From the NCBI GenBank assembly GCA_011009095.1, contig VTPC01006117.1:96583-160582 (forward strand): a DNA stretch of 64,000 nucleotides. The letters run 5' to 3'. The notes below the pieces were generated by a model that saw only the letters and a program-made list of their open reading frames with translations, did no database searches and was not told the DNA's origin. The position numbers and the translations under genes were made by a program. Positions 22,720 to 35,049 of this stretch are shown piece by piece. The stretch comes from Ignelater luminosus. Taxonomy: Eukaryota > Arthropoda > Insecta > Coleoptera > Elateridae. The stretch's first letter is position 1. Each line of letters opens with the position of its first letter.

Positions 22720-23344
22720 GATCTTCCGTAAAACAGCAGAGCAACAATGATGAAAAGCAAGATGTGTTAAATAAAATGATGCATGAAATGAAGATGGAGA
22801 TAAAAGCCAAGATAAAAGAGGTGGGTAAAGAATTACAGTAGGTGAGGAAAAAACAAAAAGAATATTACAAAGAAGTGGAAAAACTAAAAATGGAAAACGA
22901 AACTATAGGGAGAGAAAACAAGGAGATTAAGCAAGAACTGGAGAGAATTAACAGCAACATCGAATGGGTAGAAAAAAAGAAACGGAAGAACAATATTGTT
23001 ATGAATGGGCTAAAAATTGATAATACGACCCAATTCGGCTGAAACAAGGGGCAAGAAATTTCCTAAACACGTATTTGGAGGTGGCAGTACAAGTTAAAAG
23101 AGTCCTCAAACTGGGAGAAAAGACATGCTTAATTAAACTGAAAAAAGAAAAAGACAAAATGATGATTATGAAATCTAAACGTAAATTTAAAAATGTTAAA
23201 GACGATAAAATTTACATTAACGATGACTTAAAGAAAAAAGAAAGAAAAACAGAGATATATAAGAAAAAGGGCCAAAGAAGAAAAGAAAAATGGAAGGCAA
23301 GTACAACTTGGCTACTACAAAATAACGATAAAGAAATAGGCTAG
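22720..23344 (+). pseudogene. LINE N-terminal coiled-coil region
   Basis: A lysine/glutamate-rich helix (KEVEKLKMENETIGRENKEI, 22842-23042) is predicted to form a coiled coil and ends in KRKNNIVMNGLKID, a conserved motif just before the endonuclease part in this LINE group. A stop at 23039-23041 and a shifted frame (23075-23344) carry on with VLKLGEKTCLIKLKKEKDK and KIYINDDLKKKER. It probably binds nucleic acid and helps assemble the LINE ribonucleoprotein. No zinc knuckle is seen. Confidence 0.7.
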
Positions 23345-23461
23345 AACAAGTAAATCCAAAAAACTAAAACAGCAAGTTATAACAAACAAAGGAAAAGGAC
23401 ATGCATGGAAAAACGAATATAAACATGAGAGTGATCATAAAATAAAAAATAACATAAAACT

Positions 23462-24230
23462 GAAAGGATGGAACTTTGCAACATGGAACACAAAAGGATT
23501 AAATGGAAAAGAAAAAGAAGTAACACAAGAATTTGAAGAAAGAGATATAAAGATATTGCCTGTTACACAAACCAAAAAAAAGGGGGAGCAAAGATATAGA
23601 AGTAGAAAACAGGCATGTAACGATTCTTAGTGGGGCAAAGCCCGAAAATAGAGCACAAGCTGGAGTGAAATGTATAGTGGAAAAGAATATGAGGAAATAC
23701 TTAAAGAAATGGGATTGTATCTCGGACAGAATTATGGGACTAGAGATAGAAGGAGATGGGAAAGTGTATATTATGGTTGTATATGGCCCTGACGAGAATG
23801 AAAGAGTAAGAACCAAGGATAAATTTCGAGAAACGGTCTCAAAATACAACAGAAAATAAGAACGGAAAAATAATCGTTATGGGTGACCTTAATGGGAGAG
23901 TTGGGAAGAAAGACCAAGAGGCAGGACGAACAGTAGGGGTCCACGGTGAAAATATCAAAAACAACAATGAGAAAAGAATAATAGACTTCTGTATTCAAAA
24001 TAACCTGATAGTTACAAACACGTTTTACAAGCACAAAGAAATCCGTAAATACACCAGAGCAGTGACTAGCCGAAATGAGAAACCAATTATTTATAAATAG
24101 AGAAAATAGAAAAGACATCCGAGATGTAAGAGTTAGAAGAAGTATAGAAGTAAATAGTGACCACTTCTTGCTCATGGCTAAAACAAACATAGAAAAACAG
24201 TTCAAGACAACATGGTAACAAAGAAAAAAA
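23462..24230 (+). pseudogene. LINE apurinic-type endonuclease domain
   Basis: GWNFATWNTKGLNGKEKEV (about 23468) is the EN opening. TQTKKKG stands where the family has the catalytic TETKKKG, so Glu has become Gln in this copy. After a frameshift, VYIMVVYGPDENERV, then VMGDLNGRVGKKD (catalytic Asp/Asn of GDFN, 23877) and VNSDHFLLMAK (SDH box near 24150) complete the fold. This domain nicks target DNA for reverse transcription. It is spread over at least three frames. Confidence 0.82.
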
Positions 24231-24746
24231 GATTTGTCGTACAAGGACCCTGAAAAAAAGCAATAAAATTATATAAACTAGCAAAAGAAGAAATAGCACA
24301 ACAATTCACTCTAAAAACTGAGGCAATGTTTGATGATGTGATATAGAAGAGATGGACACAAAACACATGTGAGATTATTTTAAAGATATAGTTAGAGAAA
24401 GTGCAAAACTGGTTTGTGGTGCGAGAAAGATAAATAAGAATAGAAAAGAGACGCTTTGGTAGAACGGAGAAATCAAAATAGAAAAGTAGATGAAAAAAGA
24501 GAAATGGAAGCGTTACCTGGCTGAAAGTACTAATAGCAGATATAACAAATACAAAGAGCAGAGAAATAAAATAAATGATAAAGGAAGCAAATAAGAAATC
24601 TTGGGAGGACTTCGGAGAGAAGATGAAAGAAGATTTCCATAGTAGCCAGAAATTATTTTACAAGGTACTAAAAAATGCAAAAACGGGAAAGCAACAACCA
24701 AACCTGAAACAACTGAAAAACCAAAATTGAGTAATAGAAACGGACG

Positions 24747-25539
24747 GTGATAAAATCATGGAGATGGAAACAATACTTCCAAGAGCTTTTACGAAATGAA
24801 GAAGTATGTGAGAGTTACCATGAATCAATCAATCGATCAATAGCAGTAGAGCTAAAAGAAGTAACAAAAGCAATAAAAATAGTGAAGAAAATCAACCGGT
24901 CATTACCAAATTACGGCAGAAATGCTAAAAACCTCAAGGGTAAAGGGACTAACGCTGATTACTGAGATTTTTAACAAAACATGGGACAAAAGCAAAGTAC
25001 CAAAGGACTGGAAAATTGGCATCTTGATATCAGTACATAAAAATGGGGATAAGACAGATTGCAAACATTACAGAGGCATTACCCTACTGAGTATAGTGGT
25101 TAAAGTGTATGAGATAATTTTAGAAGGGAGGTTGAGGAACGAGATTGAGGCACAGATAGAAGAACCCCAAAGTAGATTCAGAAAAAGCAGGGGAATCCAA
25201 GACCACATATGTACCATTAAACAAATAATAGAAAAAGCAGAGAGATCAAGTAGAAAAATTGACATGGCCTTTATAGACCTAGAAAAGGCACTTGGTATGA
25301 TAAAGACGAACATAGTCCAGGAAAGACTAGTGAGAAAAAATGTAAGCAATAAACTAAGAATGGCAGTAATAAATTTGTATAAAAATACCGGAAATTACGT
25401 TAGAACGGACACCCGACAATTGGAAGAATTTTCAGTAAAGGAAGCCCTAAGACAAGGCCTAAGCTTAGTCTTGTTCAACATTGACATGGACGATGTTATA
25501 AAAGAAACCAAAATAAGTACAAGCAAGTTATATATATAG
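24747..25539 (+). pseudogene. LINE reverse transcriptase domain, active-site segment missing
   Basis: IFNKTWDKSKVPKDWKIGIL, KNGDKTDCKHYRGITLLSIV, QSRFRKSRGIQDHICTIKQI and MAFIDLEKALGMI (normally DLEKAFD, so the motif A Asp has become Gly) are clear. EALRQGLSLVLFNIDMDDVI is motif B. The sequence that should hold the YADD box is absent: after SKLYI (25539) the reading jumps to WNEAFQKRNLKINRNKTKIM. The RT therefore cannot function. Confidence 0.85.
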
Positions 25540-25659
25540 GACACAGGAACTTAGATATGGAATGAGGCATTCCAAAAGAGGAACTTGAAGATAAATAGAA
25601 ATAAAACAAAAATTATGGTGACAGGAACAGATCACATGGGAGTCAACACAGAGTTAGTT

Positions 25660-26239
25660 AAATGGCATAAAACTAGAGCAAGTCAATACATTTAAATACT
25701 TAGGAGTACAAATAAATAATAGAGGAAGTCAAGAAGCAGAAATTACAGCTAGAATTGAAAAGGCAGCAAGGATGTATCATTCAGTTAGAAACATATGTGT
25801 AAGGAAGAAAGAACTATCTAGGAAGACAAAAATGAGTGTCTACAAAACGGTTTTTGTGCCAATTCTGACGTTCGGGTGTGAAAGCGGGAACCTTATAAAC
25901 AAGCAGGAAAGTAAAGTGCAGACCATGAAAATGAAGAACCTACGAGCAATATTAGAAGTAACGAGATTAGACAGAATGAGGAATGACAATATGAGGGAAG
26001 ACTTAAAAGCAAAAGCAGTTCTCGAAAGAGGGGGAAAAGCACAGTTGAGATGGTTTGGAGATATGGTTCGAATGAACAACAACAGAATAGTCAAGACAGT
26101 ATGGGAAACTCAAGTACCAGAAAAGAAGAAACAAGAGAAACCGGCGAAAATGTGGAAGGACAACATTGAGAAAACTTTAAGAAAAAAGGATGTAACGAAA
26201 GAGGAGGCTAAGGTACTCGCACATGACAAAAAGAAGTGA
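25660..26239 (+). pseudogene. LINE C-terminal domain
   Basis: FKYLGVQINNRGSQEAEI leads to the open frame 25772-26239 with RKTKMSVYKTVFVPILTFGC, RAILEVTRLDRMRNDNMRED and AQLRWFGDMVRMNNNRIVKT, then a lysine-rich end. This region follows the RT thumb in RTE-like insect LINEs and has no assigned enzymatic role. The 155-residue frame is intact, so this is the best preserved part of the element. Confidence 0.85.
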
Positions 26240-26599
26240 AGAAAGTTTGTATACGGAAAGTAAACATGGTGGAAGTGTAAGTGTTTTGGTGAAAAATTGG
26301 TATGAACAAAAACGAGAGACTCGTGATGATAACAGTGACAGTGACTAGTGACATTACCTTACACCTACGGGTATAAAAGGTTAACATTATATATACAAGG
26401 TTATCATTTTAAAACTTCCCACCTTGTATGACTCTTTAGTTAGTAAAAATATCATAAATCGCTGAAACACGTCGATTTTGTTTTGGAGAGGGACATTTAA
26501 TAACCTACTCTAGTCAGTTGGGAAACTTTCACCCTCCCCCCAACCATCCCCACCTCGAAATCTTAAATGGCACTACCCCATGTGTGTATATATCATTTT

Positions 26600-26777
26600 A
26601 AAGGGTATAAGATTCTCAATCTTTTACATCAAAGAAAATCAAAATTGGCCCAGCCGTTCGTGAAGTAGAGATAGAAATGTATTTAATTTAATCAATACGT
26701 TTCTGTCTCTAGTTCACGAACGGCTGGGCTGATTTTAATTTTCTTTGATGTAAAAGATTTAAAATTGTATACCCTTA
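26600..26777. repeat. Near-perfect inverted repeat (hairpin/fold-back MITE)
   Basis: About 84 bp (from AAGGGTATA at 26601) are repeated in inverse orientation after a short AT loop near 26675-26695, ending TATACCCTT at 26776. The inner arms include CCCAGCCGTTCGTGAA (26649-26664) and TTCACGAACGGCTGGG (26713-26728), which match exactly. Single-stranded, it would fold into one long hairpin. No ORF or target duplication could be fixed; TTA flanks are possible. Confidence 0.85.
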
Positions 26778-26779
26778 AC

Positions 26780-27525
26780 AATAACATATCACACATGAGG
26801 TTCCGTTCAAAAGTTTATGAGAATGGCATCCAAACAAGATACACAAAGCTATGCAGTCTAGTTGGACGAACGTCCAAACGTGAAATTATTAACTTTTATG
26901 CAACTCACAATATCCTCATTGCAATTATTTCTGTAGCAATGAAGGCTTTTGATAGAAAAGCTCTGTATTTGAACGTACTCAAAAATGGTTTCTCTCAAAG
27001 TTCATTCTAACCAAGAATGTAGCGAGTAGTAGAAAGTACCAGAATGCACTTGATGAGTGTGATACCTACAAGATTGACCATTCAAAATTTTTTTGGAAAT
27101 ATTTAGTAAAACGATGAACAACAATCTCGTAGAAGTCCAAAATCGAAAAGTTGTATTAGACAGGATCATATAAAAATGTGTTAACATTCATGTTGCAATC
27201 ATTCATAGTCATATACAGCAGGTTTGGGCTAAATTGACTGCTGTGGAAGCACATGGCCTTTTATCCGTAATGTAAATGTTGATCATTTTTCACTACACTT
27301 GTAGAAATAAGTTTACGTGGAAAATATCTTTGAATGTTGAAATAGGTATTTATCATAACAATTTAGAAGTGTTTCCGAAAACTTTTGTGACGTACGTTAA
27401 GTAAAAATAACGTTTTGGAAATCTACAGTGCAAGGTTGTTGCCTGGTTTAGATATTTAACAATGCTTATTTATTCGTCTTGAGGGAAGAAAATGGTATCA
27501 GATTTAACATGTTTGTCATTTCATT
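26780..27525. other. AT-rich interval, no gene recognised
   Basis: An 81-residue open frame at 26765-27010 has MKAFDRKALYLNVL, weakly like an RT motif A remnant, but this is insufficient to call. Confidence 0.4.
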
Positions 27526-27529
27526 CTTT

Positions 27530-28230
27530 TATCAAATATCATCTTGTGATATATAAAGTCTTTGACGTCAGTAAATTCAATTTAAAATACGCAGTAATAT
27601 TTTCAATTTACCGTTTAGCGGTTTTTAGTTTCTTTTATAATGTATTTTTTGATATCCAATTTCTAAATTAATATACATTAAATATTTGTGGGTTTATTTA
27701 TCTTTTTAAAATTAATATGGTTGGAAACACATTGTATTATACATTTAATGAGTTTTAAAAATAGAGTAAGAAATTTATCAAACTACTTTACGTTTTATGG
27801 AAGTCTAAATTTCCAAGGAGAACATTTTTGGAAATGTATTCTGCTTTTTAGTGGCTTGTTCTAGATTTTTGCATAGTATGCAAATATAAGAAAGATAATA
27901 ATGGTTAAAAGCTATATAACAAACTATGAGTACTATAAGGAAAGGAAGGAATATTGAAAAGACAAAGAGCTAGTATTTGTTAAAATTCTATTTGTTTTGT
28001 TGGATTATTTTCTTTTTTATTTTGGATTAATCTTTTTCTATATTTATTTATATTGGAATAATACGATTACGTCATTACAAGACTGTACACATAAAAATTT
28101 CTAGGCTTACTAATATACCTACGCATTGCGAGCAGTAGAAATTATGGATGCTTAGTGGTATCAAATACACTTCAACAAAATCTTTGACTGTTTACAAAGT
28201 TCTAAGAATGTATTTTGTAGGGTTGGGTTT
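27530..28230 (+). repeat. Dispersed AT-rich repeat, copy 2
   Basis: Bases 27560-27680 align colinearly with 15680-15800 (see copy 1). A second block near 28170-28205 (TCTTTGACTGTTTACAAAGTTCTAA) resembles 15981-16003. The intervening lengths differ, so the repeat has indels between copies. Same orientation, 11.9 kb apart. Confidence 0.55.
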
Positions 28231-28239
28231 ATGAGAAGA

Positions 28240-29820
28240 AATAATGTTTTACTATAAATTATTTTTGATTAAAATTTCGCGCTTTCAACACTTCCAATAG
28301 TGGTAATAAAATTGAATGTTGATGAATTCTAGTAACCAGTAGTGTTGAAGAAAACAAGAATAACTAATTTCCAAATCTATTTAAAACTGTGACTGTAACT
28401 ATAGAAAACATACTCTACCTTAATAAACAGCTAGCAAAAGGTAAATTGAAGAAGCTTGGAAGTGGACATACCTGCAACAATTAAATAATACTCTTATATT
28501 GTCACAATTTAAGACGATACTAATTAAACGAAATCAAGTATAGCTTGCTATCTTAATACACAAATTAATCTATTAAAAGTATTTAGTTTACAAACAACGA
28601 TGTAAAAGGGTATGCCAAAAGGTATGTATACTTGTAAAAATAAAAATTGCAAGCAAAATACAAAAAAGCGTTAGTGTGCCATCAAATTATTTTTATTGTA
28701 AAAACTAAGATAATTAGCCCCATATTCTAGCAAGGTTGTATTTTATTTTCCTTTCGCTAACGTATTTAGTTTTTTGTGATATGATGTAAGTAAGAAAAAC
28801 CAGAAAATATCACGGACTTTTGTTTTTTTGGTAGATTCTTTAAAATGAGAGAATGCTTTGCAATTTGCAAATGGCAGCCTCCGTAGTTGGTTCTGTTCTA
28901 TTAACTTTCCAGATGTTCAAAAGAAAACAAGCATTGCCAGGTCTGTAAGTGTTTTATAATTCTAGAGTTCCTCCATCTCTTCGCCTAAATCTCTACCCCC
29001 TATCTAAATATCTGTTTTATATCTCGAATATACATCACTTCGAAATATGGAGCCCGAATATTTAGATCTTTCGGATGTTACGGTTCCTCTATACTTGATT
29101 GGTTGTGTTATAATATTTTGTAAAGAGCAATCCTTTGTCAATGATTAGCTCAGCATTTGCACACCACTCTGTATTTCATGTCAATCTGCCACCAAGATGA
29201 TCTGATCATCTGCAAATGCTTGCTAGTGGTCAAAAGTAGAAAGCTGTAAAATCGTCAGATCAGGAAGTCTCTCCTCAGCTCTGGTAATCCTGATTACAAC
29301 TGTTCACTTTTATTTCTTGTAAATCCACAGTCGTCAGCGTTATATGTTCATCTAAATGTTATTTTTGCTAATACAATTGATGGAATGAGTAAATAGTGTT
29401 GCGGTATCGTCAATTTAGCGGTTTTTGCAACAAAGATAATTGGAAAACAAGTAGGTGTGTTAAAACTAACATAAACTTGAACAGCTGTTCAGAAAAGGGG
29501 GCGTGTATTAAAAAAGTTTGAGAACCACCATATCATTGCAACACTAATTATTTATTGATTTTTCCTAATCTTTATTTTGCTACTCCACAGGAAGCAACTA
29601 AGAAACAGGTAAGATCCTTTTGAAATTTCAAATGTAGAATTTTTAAATCAGTTTCGTCTTTAGAAAAAAAACTTTTTTTTTGAGACAACATATGCGTTCT
29701 ACTAGAAGACAAACTGTCTTGTCAACTCATTTAAAATTGCTTTGTACTTTACATTTTCTTTCATGTGGCTCTTATCGACGTAGCGTTAGTATTAGTTTAT
29801 AGATAACAATGAAACAAAGC
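28240..29820. other. AT-rich interval, no gene recognised
   Basis: No coding motif. Bases 28620-28700 share loose A-rich similarity with 17840-17890, but I would not call it a repeat. Confidence 0.4.
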
Positions 29821-29829
29821 TCTGTAAGC

Positions 29830-30250
29830 TAACAACTGAACTGCTTATGGCTGAATGTATAAAATATCCCACAACTGAAGCCGAAAAAGCTGTTATTAAA
29901 CAAGGGGTTTTTGAAAAATATGAAATTTAAGGTGTAACTGTAGCTGTGGATGGAACGCATGTTAAAATCATGGCACCATTTTTGACAAATGATAATCACC
30001 CACTTCATGCAGTATAAAAAATGTTGTGCTTATTTGTGATAGTGATTTTTCTGGATCAGCACACAGTTCGGTGATTTTTAAAGTATCAAACATCTGAGCA
30101 CATTTAAGTAATCAGTACGAAGCTGAAGATCTTAATAAAAGATACTTATTTACACTTTATGCCGTGGCTGATGATGGTTCACCTAAAAAGTGGTTTAAAA
30201 TCTTTTTGCGTCAAAGCAGAAATGTTGTATAAAAAACAAACGGTACTTTG
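29830..30250 (+). pseudogene. PIF/Harbinger (HARBI1-like) transposase fragment
   Basis: KYPTTEAEKAVIKQG, then VAVDGTHVKIMAP (29950-29988) corresponds to the first catalytic block GAIDGTHI of Harbinger transposases. SGSAHSSVIFKVS matches the PGSxHDSxIF segment, and YLFTLYAVADDGSPKKW (30145-30195) corresponds to LLGDSGYPLxPW with the second Asp. A stop after KYEI and a frameshift near 30020 break it, and the third acidic residue region is not recognisable. Such enzymes cut and paste elements with 3-bp TWA targets. Confidence 0.75.
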
Positions 30251-30360
30251 AAAAAAGGATTTTGATTTCTCTGAAATCAACGACAGTGACTGTATCATAT
30301 GGGTAGAGCAGCATTTATTATTAATGCCATTTGTCAGGTCCATATTGGCTTGGGCGAGCT

Positions 30361-32340
30361 TTAATTCAGACAATGTTGGGGTAAACACTTCATCCTGTTG
30401 TCAAGATCAAAGTTGAAGGTTTCATTGAGCCTTACAGACAAAAGTTGTTGCGTCGTAAGTCTACCTATCGTTGGAACGTTGGAGTCCCAGTATGGACTGC
30501 CAATCCTCTTTAACTTTTCATGTAGTATTAGGGAGGCGCTCTCCCGCCTGCCGGTCTGCAGTTCCATCGCAGCAATTGAAGTAGACTTGGGGCCTTCAGT
30601 AATCACTCTAAGGGCGTTGTTTTAAGATTTAAGTTTTTGAAGGACTGTTTTACTGTTTTATTTCACTAAATGGCAGACATAGGTATTGTAAGCTGTTGCG
30701 AGTAGAGCCTGCAATGCCCCTCATTTTGTACCTGCCAGTCTTCTTAATAGCAATAACCTCTTGTGTCTCCGCTCCACACTAGTTTGTATCTAAGTACTCC
30801 CAGGTAGAGTGAGGCATCGGTAATGGCACGTTCATGACCATCATACTGCAGGCTTAACTGGTGCCACTTAGTGGATAGGGTGAAAAGTTGAAAAGTCGTT
30901 TGGTCAGGATGGACTAACAATTCATTTTCATCAGACCACTCCTTACGAGATGCAAGAGCCTAATTAGGTATGCCTTCAAAGATTTTATATTACTGCCTGT
31001 TACCCACATAACCAGGTCGTCGGCACATAGAGGGGCGTTTAACCCTGGGAGTTTAGTCACAAGTTTCTCGATCAGATCATTTATAAGTACGTTAAATAAC
31101 ATAAAGTGTCTCTGACTCAGGAAGGACTGTACCCATCTATATAAATTCCCGTATACTTCCATCTTAATGGGCTTATAAAGAACTTTATCGCTCTATATAC
31201 GATCAAAAGCGGCTTTAAAATTCACAAGTAGTGCAAAAGTACTTTGTTTTCTGCAGAAACCATCTTTTGTTGTTTGATCAAAGCGCACTACATGGTCTAT
31301 TGTGCTTCTATGTTTCCTAAATCCAGCTTGGCATTCGGAGATAAGACGTTTCCATTTCAGATAGCTCACGAGTCTTAAAATTATCATACGCTCAACAGTT
31401 TTGCTGGTGAGTGCGATGGGACTATAAATTTTGACTTGTCTGTTGGCTTATTTTTCTTTGCAATAAAGATAATTTCAGAGTTTCTCCAGGAGTTTGGAAT
31501 CTCTTTCAATCGTATTAGTAAAATTTAGAAGTACTTCCTTTGTCTTTTTTCCGAGGTGGATAAGAAATTTAGGCAAAATGCCGACTGGATCTGCGCTGTT
31601 TCTTTTAGGCCTGGTTCAGTTTGTTCAAGTAGAGGCTGAATTGAAGAGATATTCATCCCTTTGAGAGTCAACTGTTGGGGGCGTAGCAAGATCAAATTTC
31701 TAAAGAGACATTTTGGTCCACAGCTGCTTACTTTGGCATAATACTTGATAAATGCTTCGGCAATATCTTTTTCTGAAGTCAAAATATTATTCCCGTGTTT
31801 AAAAGGATTGTTTAACTTCTGAGACTTGCCGTTGATGCTGGATGTAAATTAATAAGCCTTGATCACATCTTTCTAAAGTCCAGATCTTGTACGAAGTTTT
31901 GGTATGTCTTTTGTTTTGAACTGATAATTTTCTGTTTTAGCAGTGTTTGTTTAAAGTAATACAATCTGGCAAGGAGTTTGTTTTTTATGTTTAGTTTCTG
32001 GTACGATCTCGGTCAGCTTTCAACTGTTCACGTTCTTTATTCCATAAAGGCTTAAACTTTTTAACTTGTGCTCGTGGTATAGATCGAATAGCACATTGGA
32101 GTATTTTTGAGGTAACCTTCTTGCAGCATTCGTCCCGATTAAGTTATTTCTTTATCAGTTAAGTTACAGTATTCGGCCCAATTGGCCTTTTTCAAATTTT
32201 ATCTTGGAAACCGCGATTCCTTATGATTTGGTAACTAGGTGATAATTTCAGTCATGAGTATCCTGTGGCCTACTCCGCTTGGTGCTGCCTCAAGCCAGTG
32301 GCGGATGCTCAAAGCCAGACAGGGATGAGCTAATAGGAGA
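30361..32340 (-). pseudogene. Jockey-superfamily LINE ORF2 relic
   Basis: Minus strand, N to C: ILMTEIIT and FPRxNLKKANWAEYCNLT near 32260-32150 (between endonuclease and RT), KNKLLARLYYFKQTLLK, then QAGFRKHRSTIDHVVRFDQ (31330-31275) and FALLVNFKAAFDRI (RT motif A). PLCADDLVMWVTG (31035-31000) is the YADD box with Tyr to Cys. ITEGPKSTSIAAMELQTGRR (30605-30546) is the C-terminal block seen in pol-like LINE proteins. It is broken into at least five frames. Confidence 0.82.
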
Positions 32341-32344
32341 TCAG

Positions 32345-34500
32345 TCTTTCAGATGGTGAAACAAAGCCTTTTTCTTGTGTAAAAGTGCACGCCTCTTTAC
32401 CACCCTCCAAGAACTATTCTGTCGAGTAAACGTAATATTATTCAAATAATTTGATTATTTTAAAGAAATCCTAATATGTTCTTATTATAGTTTTTGTTTT
32501 AAGTTTTTGTATCTTCTATTGAATCAGTTAATAACAACCTAAACTCAGCCATTTCACTATATTATGCAGATCAGATTTCAACGTTACAGTTTTTATTCTA
32601 ACAACCTTGAAGGTTCAAGTTATGTATTTTATCACGCTTCGCAGACAACGTCTTTTTGGATTTTAATCAGATTTGATGGTTGACAATAATTTTCATAGCA
32701 GAGATTTGCTATGTTGTATAGATAATTTTAGCAGACTCATTACATAAAATCGCTTCCTGCAATTATATCGCACATACCATGTTAAAAGTTAAATTAAAGC
32801 GATGATGTGCATGGCTTGGAAGCTTTTAATGGGTAATCCAGTGTTCCACTAATAGTAAGAAACTTCCGCCGTGCTTTTACTGCAAGCCTGTAATAATTTC
32901 GTAAACGAAACTCGAAACAAAAGTATGTGCAAACTAGTGTTCAAAGTTTAAATACAAGCATAATATACACTTAATCATGTTCTCTTATTCAATCATTTAG
33001 TATATTATTTTAACCAAGTGTAGTTATCAGTGTTTAATCATAATAAATCTAGTAATTGAGTATTTGCCTTTAAAGGAAATCACAATCTAAAGGGATAAAT
33101 ATTCTACGCCTTTTTGCATTCGAATAGCGGAATGGTAAACATCTATCTATTTATAAATAGCTAATTCCACTCGAGTATTAATGTTGTCAAATGCTATGAT
33201 ACATATTCGCAATATCACACCAGATTAAACAAGAAATTAAATTAAATTCGTTTTTCATACTTGCACATCTATTTACATTATCCTGTCGCTTATAGATAAC
33301 ACTACCACCCACATACCTATAAGCTCTTCCCAAAGCATCCAGTCTGTGTTTTGATTAATTAAAATTACAAGTTAAATCTGTTGACTAAAATTAAAATGTG
33401 AAATGTTTTTTAAGTACTTTTAAAACTTAAATAAGAGCAGAATTTCGTTACGGTCTCTTTACGTCAAACCCGCTGTTTGCATATGAATAATTAATTATCT
33501 TCGTTTCTTGTGAATTATTTTGGCAACATTTAAAATTTTAGCATACCTACTTACTTATCTTAATTTCATGATTTACTTTTGGAATATTCATGACTTGGGA
33601 AGAAGTTTTTAGGAAATTCTTTAGAGATAAGAATACCACATCCGAAAAAGTAATTAGCAGTGGTATTGTTTAGGGAACCTTATAAATTAAAAACTTAGCT
33701 TTATTTTCTTATTATTTCCTACCTTGATGGTTTGCTCCTTTTAAATTTATTAAATTATGTACTCGGTCCTTTTTATAAAGAACAGAAACACATTTAAAAC
33801 GATCGCAGGAGGTAGAAAACAAAGAATTATAAAAACAAACTACGGCAAAATATTTTTAAATGTTGATAGTACTAGAGAAAATTTAAGATAAAATTAAATT
33901 AAAATAATATTTAATATTTTACTATAAACATGACCTTTTTTTGTCTTTAAATTCTTTTTCAACCTTGCTCGTTTTATCTAGATCTGAACATTTATTATTT
34001 AATTGTTCATAAAATGGCTTGACTTTGTTATACCAACAAAGCCTTTGTTGGTAGTGTTTATATTAGAAAACATCATTTTATTAAAGTTAATCTTAAGAAT
34101 TTGCTGTATTGGATGATTAGCTCAAACAGATTAGAATTGGGTAAAAGTGTAGCTCCTAAATCATAACCTTAGAGTCTACATCCATACATTTTTCAGAAGG
34201 TAAACTTTGTCCAACATAACCTTAATTCTTAACATTAGATTAATAGGTTTATACTCCTATTCATCCTAATAAAATATCAAATCAAGGAGGTTAGTAACTA
34301 CTTTTTCCTCCTTATTGTTCTTAAACTGGTCTAAGACCAAACATTATTTTGCTTTCTTTCTTTTCACTCACTAGGTTCTTTAATTTATGTTCTTTTTTGT
34401 TTTGTCACTAAGACCCGCACTGTGCTCTGCTTTTACACAAAGCACTTAACATTGACTTAGCCTTGGGGGGTTCTTCTTTTTTTAGTTTTCTTAGTTGGTC
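32345..34500. other. AT-rich interval, no gene recognised
   Basis: About 2.1 kb with no coding motif or repeat structure that I can see. Confidence 0.5.
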
Positions 34501-34504
34501 TTGG

Positions 34505-35040
34505 TAGTGTGGTTCACAAGTTTCATTTTGGCTATTTTTTGCCTGACTTCACCAAAAATTATGATCGAGGTGTCATTCGATTCGGAATGGCATTTAGAAA
34601 CTTTTCGAACATTTCGAAGTCCCGCGCAAAATAATTGCAAAAGTTATAAACAAATTCGTAAAAAAAGGAGTTTCGTTTTTTGCAAATATCTCGGAGAACA
34701 TTGCAAATATCCGACATCAAAAAAAAGATCCTTTAAGAGCAGCAAATTTCCTACAAAAAAGTCCTAACTCCCGGAATTGTACCACCCATACTTATAATTT
34801 TAATTTAGAGGTGAAAATAGGGCTAAAAACGCGTGATCTGGCCGCCGCGTGCGTCGCTTAGTTTGCTTTCTTTAACAAAAAATTTTTTTTCACCTATTAA
34901 ATATAAATAGTAAGGAATAAAAAAATTTCGAAATTTTCGAAAAGTTTCTAAACGCCATACCGAATCGAATGACACCTCTATCATAATTTTTGGTGAAGTC
35001 AAGCAAAAAATAGCCAAAATGGAACTTGTGAACCACACTA
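34505..35040. mobile_element. Fold-back (MITE-like) element with long inverted arms
   Basis: Arms 34505-34617 and 34928-35040 are inverted copies with about 6 mismatches in 113 bp. Both start TAGTGTGGTTCACAAG and contain ACTTCACCAAAAATTATGAT. TA at each border fits a TA target duplication. The central 310 bp is non-coding, with a GC-rich island, GGCCGCCGCGTGCGTCGC (34840-34857). It abuts a minus-strand LINE relic on the right. Confidence 0.85.
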
Positions 35041-35049
35041 TGGTGTTCT

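Larger units (their letters stand above)
22660..26250 (+). mobile_element. RTE-like LINE, degenerate, near full length
   Basis: From 5' to 3': a lysine/glutamate-rich coiled-coil region, an apurinic-type endonuclease, reverse transcriptase, and a C-terminal segment (QLRWFGDMVRM) typical of the insect endonuclease-RT LINEs often annotated as craniofacial development protein 2-like. The start is placed where purine-rich coding-like sequence begins, and the end just past the stop at 26239. Downstream, GTGACA repeats (26335-26354) could be the 3' simple-repeat tail. Multiple stops, frameshifts and a deletion at the polymerase active site make it inactive. Confidence 0.85.

Noticed and set aside
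23771..24299. Long minus-strand frames over the RTE-like endonuclease
   Set aside because: They are antisense of purine-rich LINE coding DNA; the hydrophobic translation is an artefact of that bias.
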